This document shows, in pieces, positions 58,201-64,000 of a stretch of DNA of 64,000 bases (position 1 is the stretch's first letter; the number at the start of each line of letters is the position of its first letter). Source of the stretch: Haberlea rhodopensis (taxonomy: Eukaryota > Streptophyta > Magnoliopsida > Lamiales > Gesneriaceae); NCBI GenBank assembly GCA_907163345.1, contig CAJQUN010001252.1, positions 21,078 to 85,077 on the forward strand, in the 5' to 3' direction. The translations under genes and the position numbers were made by a program. A model generated the notes under the pieces. The model had not been told where the DNA came from and did not search any database. It saw only the letters and a list, made by a program, of their open reading frames with translations.

Positions 58201-61200
58201 AATCAGATTTCCACGTCCAATAGCAGCAATAAAAATTACATTTTCCGTTGAATTCAAGCCCACTGCAAGGAAAGTCTTATCCACCATACCAACATTTGAA
58301 GTAAACATACGATACGTAGGCTTTGGACTTTTTTGATGGCTGCAATTTTTCAGAGCTATTAATTAATGAGAGTAGAATTAGAAGGGCATTAATTTTGGAT
58401 TCACATATATAAGTTTAATCTGAAATCTTCTGGTTCACAATTCTTCCCCCGGATATGAGAATCAAGGTGTAAACCCCCAAAAGGGTGGCAATATGAGACT
58501 TGGAGATGAATGTGGTCGCAAAACAGAAAACTGTGTGACATCTTGTAATAAATTGGGGGCACACACCTTGGTTTTGGAAGACATGTCATTATATGTCATA
58601 GAGCAAATCCTATTACCATCAAACCAGAGAAGCAGCCCCTTGGGCTATAATTCAACTAAGAAATGAAAGAGGAAAAAAACACAGATGAAGTTAAAGACAG
58701 CAATAAAGTTAAGAATTGCTGCGAACACCGGGTCATCAATATTATTCATATGTTTTTATTTGTGCCTACTTCTTGCACTGGTTTTAAACGTTATGCCAAA
58801 ATATTTCTCAAAAAGAATAAGTAGTGCCACAATTCATCAACTAACATAAGATTCTCACTTTCAGCCAGCGAACCTAGGACGTCATAAGTTGCTCAAATCC
58901 TCAGCATTCACATCATACCATTTGACATCCATTTTGAGAAACCATAATTTTTAACTGAATCTCAAACGTGCATCATCACTAAATGAATCATTCTCATTGA
59001 GAGATCAAAGACAATAATGTATATAAGTGATGGGATAGTTCCCGCACAATGAAAAAAGGGAAGTAAAAATACAATTCAGTGCTAAAATGATTAAACGACA
59101 GTAGAAGTCTCAAGATGAAAACGCATTCCATATGCCACTTTCACCACTAAAAGCATTACCCTCACCTAAGTGAACTTCCGAAAAAAAAGGAAGGATCATT
59201 ATCTCTATAGATATAAGATTATTTGACCAATTTTTATAGAAAGCTAGCAGGGAACAGTGGGAGATCATACTCATATCACTTTCCTGATAAACAGGATAGA
59301 GGTAAAACTGACTTAATGGTATCTACTACTGCAACATGACCACAGGTACAAATAAAAATAAAAAAATTAACCAGCTAAACACTTGACTATAACAGGTCAT
59401 TAAGATGAAAGGGAAAAAAATGGAACATTCAAAAAATAAACCCACCTCACGGAAATATCCAGCCATTATAGCATTGAACATGCTAGCTGTTGGCATTAAC
59501 TTCATTGTTTGTACATCACTGATCAGTCCATGAGCTCCTTGAAACTGCAGTTATCTGTAAAATGAAAACCATAGAAGCTGAAACAAATTAAGTACAACAC
59601 ACTAAAAAGAGAAACTAACATCTTTCATCCTCACGCATAGCTGAATCATCATCCTGAAGGTCTCATTATTTGGTTTCAGATTGTGGCGATATATCATTGA
59701 TTTGATATGATGAACCTAAAAAAATGGGAAGAAACAATATCAACTTCATTTAAAATTCAAAGGTCTGAGCATCTGATCAAATTGTTTTAATTTCAAAAGT
59801 CAACCAATTTAAATTAAAACTCATCAAACAAGAAATAAATAAAAATCTTAAGTCTATCTGACCAAATAAATGATCAGTGACTGAGAAAATCCTAGATATA
59901 AGTAACTCTTCTTGAATAATATTAAAGCTTGAAGCAAAATCCAAGAACTTGATATTTTCAATGAGTAAATTAACATCAAATTCATTCTAGTATTAGTTCA
60001 AGGTTTTGCTCTTGAGTTAAACAACGAAGCATAATCTTGAGTATGACCCCAAGAATTTTCAGTGTTAAATTACATTAGATTTGAGGGGATTATGCATACT
60101 TATAGAATTTGAAATATAGTCAGCCACATACTTGCCTTCCTATGATCATCTCAACTTCAGGGCCTTGTACCAAAACAAATTCACTTTCTTGAAGATTCCA
60201 ACGCCATATTCTTTCGCTTGGAAAATGTTGATTTGAGAACTTTACATCATGTTTTGTGCAAAATTATGCATTGTCGAGAGAAGAAACGAACATTTACTTG
60301 TCATCGAATACTGCATATAAATTTTGGTAGGACATGCATGTATTTCAAAACTATCGACTGGTATCAAACAACCATTTCAGACAAAACAAACAGAAATTTA
60401 CTTGAATAATTTGACAGGAAAATAAAAAGAGTTGGAAGTTGGATTGGGCTTTAGGTTACCTACATCAGAGAAAAAAACTGGCTATCAGAGAGTATTAATA
60501 TTGTAAATATATCCATACCATTGATAAGTCTGGGCCCCTTAATATTTGACCAAAACACGATTTTATATTAAATAAAGGAAGACTCCAAGGGACAATTCTA
60601 CTCAAACTATTTTGAATCGGCACTTACGTTAATGCGGAAATAAATTGTACTTGTGCTAAAAAATAATAGAGGAATTTTGAATGATGACATTTGAAGCTCT
60701 TCAACTGATAAGGAAAACAAAGTAGCAAGATAAATCCACATTTACGAAAAGAAAGAAACAAATTGACATACCATGTTATATTCACAGCTCCGCTCACATG
60801 CATCTAATATTGAATGAAATGTCTCTAAAGACAAAGTCAAATCAGATTTACACGCCTCATCAGCTAAATTGAGTGCCTCATGTACCTAAAAATATTAAAT
60901 AGTAAATCATACTAGCTGAGCAAACGGATCTACAAGTAGACAAAGAAAAGTCCAGACATAAGCAGCACTAAGTTTAGAACCAAGCAAACTTTGTTTAGAC
61001 AAAAGTATGTAGTCAGTGAGGTGACTTAGCAATTATTTGCCTGACAGGGTTTTAGATTTATCTGAACTAGCTCACTATAAGTAATTGGGCTATACCTTGA
61101 GGATATCACAAGAATATGTTATGAGCTTCTCATCGGAAGTGGGTGGAAGTGGGTAAAACCTCCAAGTTAGCACATAAGTCGTGTGGAATTTTATGATGAC

Positions 61201-63979
61201 ATTGTCAACCTACCTCAAAAAATAAAAGATAACATCAGAAGATATAGTTAAAAAAGAGAAAAGGAAATTAAGAAAGCTGCATCAAACCTGTCATAGAATC
61301 TAAAAGGATTACCAACTCAAATTTATATACATCAGGTATGCACATTCCTGATGATCTCCACCACCAAAGAAAATAAGCACATATACAAAAAAAATGTAAA
61401 ACTATCCCAAATAAAAGATAAATTCATGTATCAGAGCAATGGGCTAAAGAATGGTCTAAACAACAGGAAACTGCTTTTATTAGGCCCTTTAAATATGATA
61501 TATAACTGAATAGCAAGGACATTTTCCCGTAAATGGATAAACACCACATTAAAATGTGGAATGCATATTGCATCACTTGATCTGTGCTAACAGTCTACAG
61601 TCACATTATTTTAAGTTCACTAGTGAACATCCCAAGCTTTTCTAACATTACTGCACAATTATTGCTCCCCATTCACTCGTTAAGAGACAACAAACAGAAG
61701 TAATAGATCCATGTAAATGACTGAAATATATCACTGTCTGAAGTTCATCCTCGACCATGATAAGCCAAATGGTATATAGGTGAAGGTGAAGGTGTAACGG
61801 CAAGAGTATGTGGTAGCTGAATCAAACTACATGATTCGCAATGGAGCAAACTGCTGTGATGTAAAGGCACCTCAAAATCCATGGAATCAAGGAAATTACC
61901 AGTCACATTCATGAGAAGTTCCTCACCGTTAAATTTGGAATGCTTATTACATATTCACAGATGAAATTTGAAATGTTTTCTGCACTGATATCTGCATGTA
62001 GCAAAATTAGCACATTTGCACATTAAGATATATACATCAAGGAAAATCATAGTATGTCACTCAAAGTCGTAGGCAACCCAAACAGACTGCTTCAAGTATG
62101 CATTTAGAAGCAAAGAAATCATACGGTAGACATTCCAAACACTAAGAATAGCAAAGTGGAATCATTTAACTTGACAATCGTGCAACCACACTGCAGCACC
62201 AATATGCATTCGAATCCTTGCTTGTTAAAGTTAAAAAATTCCAAGATTACTTTAGAGATCTTTTCTTACTTGTATAGATACTTTTCTGCATAATATGGAG
62301 TTTTTTTTAACAAGATAACATACTCCAGATAAACATGTAATATTGTGTCTAAGAAACTCTATGATTTTTTCAGTAAATTTATTGAAAATTCCTTTTTCAC
62401 AAAATTTATCGATCATATACTAACCACTGCTCTTCAGAGCCAGCAGGAATTTTTCAGCGAAATGCTCCAGTAAAAACTTCCCCAAGGATTTGAAGATATT
62501 CACCAAAAGTACATCTGATGTAACTTTTGTTATGTTGAAAGTATTCAATAGCCTAATTAACTCTTCTTTTCGGTTGCTTCCGCACAAAGCCAATAATATA
62601 TTTTCTGCAAGATAATTGTAATGCCAAGATTAGAAATTATGTCTATATACACACAAGCTAGACCCATAATCAAATAAGTAGGCATCAAATATAATAATTG
62701 AGATAGCTGTTTGTAAAAGATGATTGTCCAAATTCCAATTCAAAATTTAAAAAAAAAACAGAAGACAACTAAATTTCAGCAGAACTTGACGACTTTTTGG
62801 CTCGACATATAAAGCATATGACTGGGAGCTTTCTTTTCTCCAGTCATCCCACTCGTAGATAAAAAGAGTATGCTGTCTCTCTGAAAGACCAGTGCAAGAA
62901 GAACATGCATGTGGCAGACATAAATAATAAATACAATTTAAGGCAAGAAAAACTTTATCAAACATGAAAAACATGAAAAACTGTTTAAATGGAAAATGCC
63001 AATTCAAATAAAAATACTAAGCTCAAACAATCACCACTTGAAAAATGGGCTCTAGAAACACTTTAGTCCTCCTCAAAATAGTTTACTAGGATTATAGTTC
63101 ACCCACCTTGACGATTAGTTGGCAACACAAGCAATGCAGCCTCTGATTTAAATTTAGAGGTAACAAAGAGGAAAAAATTGAAGATTCCCCAAATCAATAC
63201 CAAGGCAGAACCATCGAAAAATGTCAGTTAAGTAGTACAATCTTTTTACAATCCCCTGGTCTCAACGATACCGTATCGAGCAGTCACTAATGACCCAAAG
63301 AAATCATCAAGAAAAAAGATATGAAATGAAAGAGAATCAGGACAGAAAAATTAAAGCAATCATAGTAATAACAAAAAATACTCGAAAAGAAGATTTATCT
63401 TCAGAATCATCATCCACAACAGAACGACAAAGTTCTTGTATTTTTACCTCATTATTGACTCTTATCCACAACAGCATTTCATAATAAGATAATCGCGAAA
63501 GAGTGTCGGGGTTCTCGTCTTTGATGAGCCAAGGAAGAAAAAGAATTCTTCAACCATACCAAAATCGATCAAATACATCAGGAATTGTTCATACATTTTT
63601 CTTCAATTTTAAAGCCTGTTTCCCTCACAGACTTAAAAATTTGATGGCCTTATAGATCTGCTCAATGGAGATTCTTCATCTGTTGCATTTCTAGCTTTCT
63701 GTATGCAAATTCTAATTAAGGCGTTATATTCCTTCAGGCCGGTTTCACGTCCCAGTCTCCCAAAAGATCAAGGGTAGCATCTGGCCCAAGACTTGCTCCA
63801 ACATTTTGACCACGCGATCAATGCGGCTAGTTTGTGTGTCTTGAAAACCCATTTCTCCTTCTTCCCCCGTGAGACTTCTTTCTTTCGAAATGATATGCTG
63901 TTGTTTGACAATTCTGAACATCCATGGGAAAAACAGGTCCAAATTCCATTACCTAACAGTTGCTCATCCTCCAGTTCAC
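43268..63979 (-). CDS. Mitochondrial-type P-class PPR protein gene (like Arabidopsis At4g04790/At4g21880), 5' end off window
   Basis: Fifteen exons fit, all with GT-AG borders and matching phases: 63382-63979, 63107-63140, 62425-62604, 61927-61991, 61096-61209, 60772-60885, 59620-59715, 59446-59544, 47267-47386, 46513-46617, 45957-46121, 45752-45879, 45592-45670, 45273-45490, 43268-43481 (stop TAA). Together about 775 codons. The protein is a string of 35-residue helical repeats: ETFHSILDACERSCEYNM, LKPNNETFRMMIQLCVRMKD, MPTASMFNAIMAGYFRE, VKPDALTFACLISSSQSEK, QPTKQVFMALVNAYAACGE, ending in a basic DGLETRRRK. From memory this aligns end to end with At4g04790/At4g21880, predicted organellar RNA-binding proteins. 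The N-terminal targeting sequence is outside the window. The intron 47387-59445 is 12,059 bp and full of transposons. The exon at 63382-63979 has several apparent one-base frame breaks. Confidence 0.87.
43539..44965 (+). mobile_element. Truncated Copia remnant in the last PPR intron
   Basis: A possible 155-bp LTR (43539-43693, TG...CA) is followed by a PBS-like TTGGTATTGGAGCC. Then come the gag-like LDGTNYCVW, a zinc-knuckle remnant (HGYPKWYKLKQAK) and a protease remnant (TWIIYSGTTDHVTS, where active copies have DSGA). It stops after protease; no integrase, RT or second LTR. Same intron as 43482-45272, opposite strand to the gene. Confidence 0.8.
46166..46178 (+). other. Isolated primer-binding-site-like sequence
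   Basis: TGGTATCAGAGCC in the intron between exons 46513-46617 and 45957-46121. The following 200 bp (GC-richer than the rest of the intron) are not recognised. It may be a TRIM or LTR fragment. Confidence 0.4.
47711..47932 (-). mobile_element. tRNA-derived SINE with 13-bp target duplications
   Basis: Flanked by AGCAGTTTACTGT at 47698-47710 and 47933-47945. On the minus strand it has a Pol III A box (TGGCCTGGTGG, 47909-47919), a perfect B box (GGTTCGAAACC, 47855-47865), a GC-rich body and a terminal A9 run at 47711-47719. The intact target duplications suggest it is not very old. It sits in the 12-kb PPR intron, same strand as the gene. Confidence 0.93.
47946..48508. other. Intron sequence, nothing recognised
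   Basis: AT-rich. A 78-codon plus-strand ORF (48275-48511) has no recognisable domain. Lies between the SINE and Copia-A. Confidence 0.5.
48509..48727 (-). repeat. Copia-A 3' LTR
   Basis: Begins TGAGAATAAATGG, ends ATTTCCAACA. Confidence 0.9.
48728..51833 (-). pseudogene. Copia-A pol remnants
   Basis: Fragments from right to left: GAG-pre-integrase (MVNDLYYFEDVLSENK, FWHLRLGHPSF, 51727-51251), integrase end (RDTPQRNGIAERKHKHLLE, about 51200; usual PQQNG), RT start (WRLAVMEEMNALEKNGTW, 50353-50000), LHQLDIKNAFLNVNLKEEVFM (in part, 50003-49707), the catalytic YVDDIVLTG (about 49675), the RT end (49504-49307) and the RNase H tail (NEQIADILTKGLHKGQFD, 48909-48712). Many stops and frame changes. 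Confidence 0.88.
51834..52138 (+). repeat. Copia-B 5' LTR
   Basis: 305 bp ending TTCTTGTCA. TATA-like TATATAA is at 52010-52016. The phrase CCTTCCATAGTTAGGGACAA occurs twice inside. Confidence 0.92.
52712..53815 (+). pseudogene. Copia-B gag and protease
   Basis: Start MSNFDNFGVKFTGKNYSVW, then a frame break at 52770; ELWGHLDGSDPAP and the UBN2-type middle follow (to 53207). Two zinc knuckles, CYTCKEYGHFASQC and CNYCKKPGHIIRDC (about 53370-53460), precede protease WLVDSGASNHMTR (about 53632). Frame breaks near 52770 and 53200-53320. Confidence 0.88.
53816..56700 (+). pseudogene. Copia-B pol remnants
   Basis: GAG-pre-integrase CATCKLGKNKSISFPN (about 54125), integrase RSDSGGEYMSREF and PQQNGVAERKNRHLLDVTR (54390-54545), RT from about 55230 (CWKVAMDEELQALQENDTW) to YVDDIVITGTDSAL (about 55802), RNase H pieces to 56690 (DIQFADIF). 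At least five frame changes and stops. Confidence 0.88.
56761..57061 (+). repeat. Copia-B 3' LTR
   Basis: 301 bp, TGTCAATCC to TTCTTGTCA. Confidence 0.92.
57067..57489 (-). pseudogene. Copia-A late gag and protease fragment
   Basis: Between Copia-B and the 5' LTR. Frames contain a KEQMDHLLKLLK-type gag end (about 57390) and protease APWIIDSGASDHVT (about 57250), typical of plant Copia. The gag start, leader and PBS are missing, so an internal deletion brought the LTR next to it. Confidence 0.85.
57490..57710 (-). repeat. Copia-A 5' LTR
   Basis: Matches 48509-48727; ends ATTTCCAACA. Confidence 0.9.
57711..59445. other. Remainder of the 12-kb PPR intron
   Basis: AT-rich. Minus-strand ORFs 58000-58308 and 58401-58589 have no recognisable domain. 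No transposon ends seen. Confidence 0.5.
59716..60771. other. PPR intron, nothing recognised
   Basis: 1,056 bp, AT-rich. No repeats, RNA genes or coding domains seen. The smaller introns at 60886-61095, 61210-61926, 61992-62424 and 62605-63106 are similar. Confidence 0.55.
63382..63979 (-). CDS. First visible PPR exon, with apparent frame breaks
   Basis: Acceptor TGGCAG at 63980, donor CGA/GTATTT at 63382. Successive fragments in shifting frames read SISFRKKEVSRGKKEKWVF, TSRIDRVVKMLEQVLG, PDATLDLL, FGRLGRETGLKEYNALI, EQIYKAIKFL, SVRETGFKIEEK, YEQFLMYLIDFGMVEEF and LPWLIKDENPDTLSRLSYYE. The order and content fit the homologous family, yet each join needs one extra base. Breaks fall near 63830, 63790, 63762, 63667, 63637, 63597 and 63543, several at T or A runs. 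Confidence 0.7.
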
Positions 63980-64000
63980 CTGCCAGTTAAAAGGAAAAGT

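Noticed and set aside
62747..63007. 86-codon minus-strand ORF as a PPR exon
   Set aside because: Its ends do not give a phase that fits exon 62425-62604, while the 34-nt exon 63107-63140 does (phase 1, NRQ then E). It is better read as intron.

Overview
This window is nuclear DNA from a flowering plant. The evidence is one intron-rich mitochondrial-type PPR gene, Copia, Ty3/Gypsy and L1-type elements of plant type primed with plant-style sites, and a tRNA-derived SINE. An accessory retrotransposon ORF at 3012-5462 resembles, from memory only, a protein family abundant in Lamiales genomes (Gesneriaceae and relatives), so a Lamiales-like asterid is my best but unproven guess. About two thirds of the window is nested transposable elements. 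The rest is the PPR gene on the minus strand, itself stretched by transposons.

Layout. (1) 1-26757: Gypsy-1, a minus-strand chromovirus-type Gypsy element whose left LTR begins before the window. Its left LTR was hit by Copia-1 (715-19590, minus). The left LTR of Copia-1 was then hit by a very young Sirevirus-like Copia-2 (1575-12240, minus; 5-bp target duplication ACTAG; LTRs almost identical). Copia-2 carries gag, pol and a third, intact 816-codon ORF in the env-like position. (2) 26758-42300: a minus-strand L1-type LINE cut in two by Gypsy-2 (28180-39064, plus; target duplication GAAAA), a Tat-lineage-like element. Gypsy-2 has a partly duplicated 5' LTR, gag-pol, a 58/59-bp minisatellite and an antisense ORF with two introns. 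Gypsy-1 also appears to sit inside this LINE, whose 3' end should lie left of the window. (3) 43268-63979: the PPR gene, fifteen exons visible, with its first exon(s) beyond the right edge. Its introns hold a Copia remnant (43539-44965), a tRNA-derived SINE with 13-bp target duplications (47711-47932), and a 12,059-bp intron containing Copia-A (48509-57710, minus) interrupted by Copia-B (51834-57061, plus).

Insertion order from nesting and LTR similarity: LINE, then Gypsy-1, then Copia-1, then Copia-2. Gypsy-2 is young and independent. Copia-A precedes Copia-B and both are old and degenerate. Of the elements only Copia-2 and Gypsy-2 look close to autonomous; each has a few single-base frame breaks, several at homopolymers. 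The most interesting content is the pair of accessory genes (3012-5462 and the antisense 35906-37863): two unrelated elements each carry an extra ORF next to the 3' LTR with a folded N-terminal domain, a Pro/Ser-rich middle and a coiled-coil end. All identifications come from reading the sequence and remembered family motifs; no search was run.
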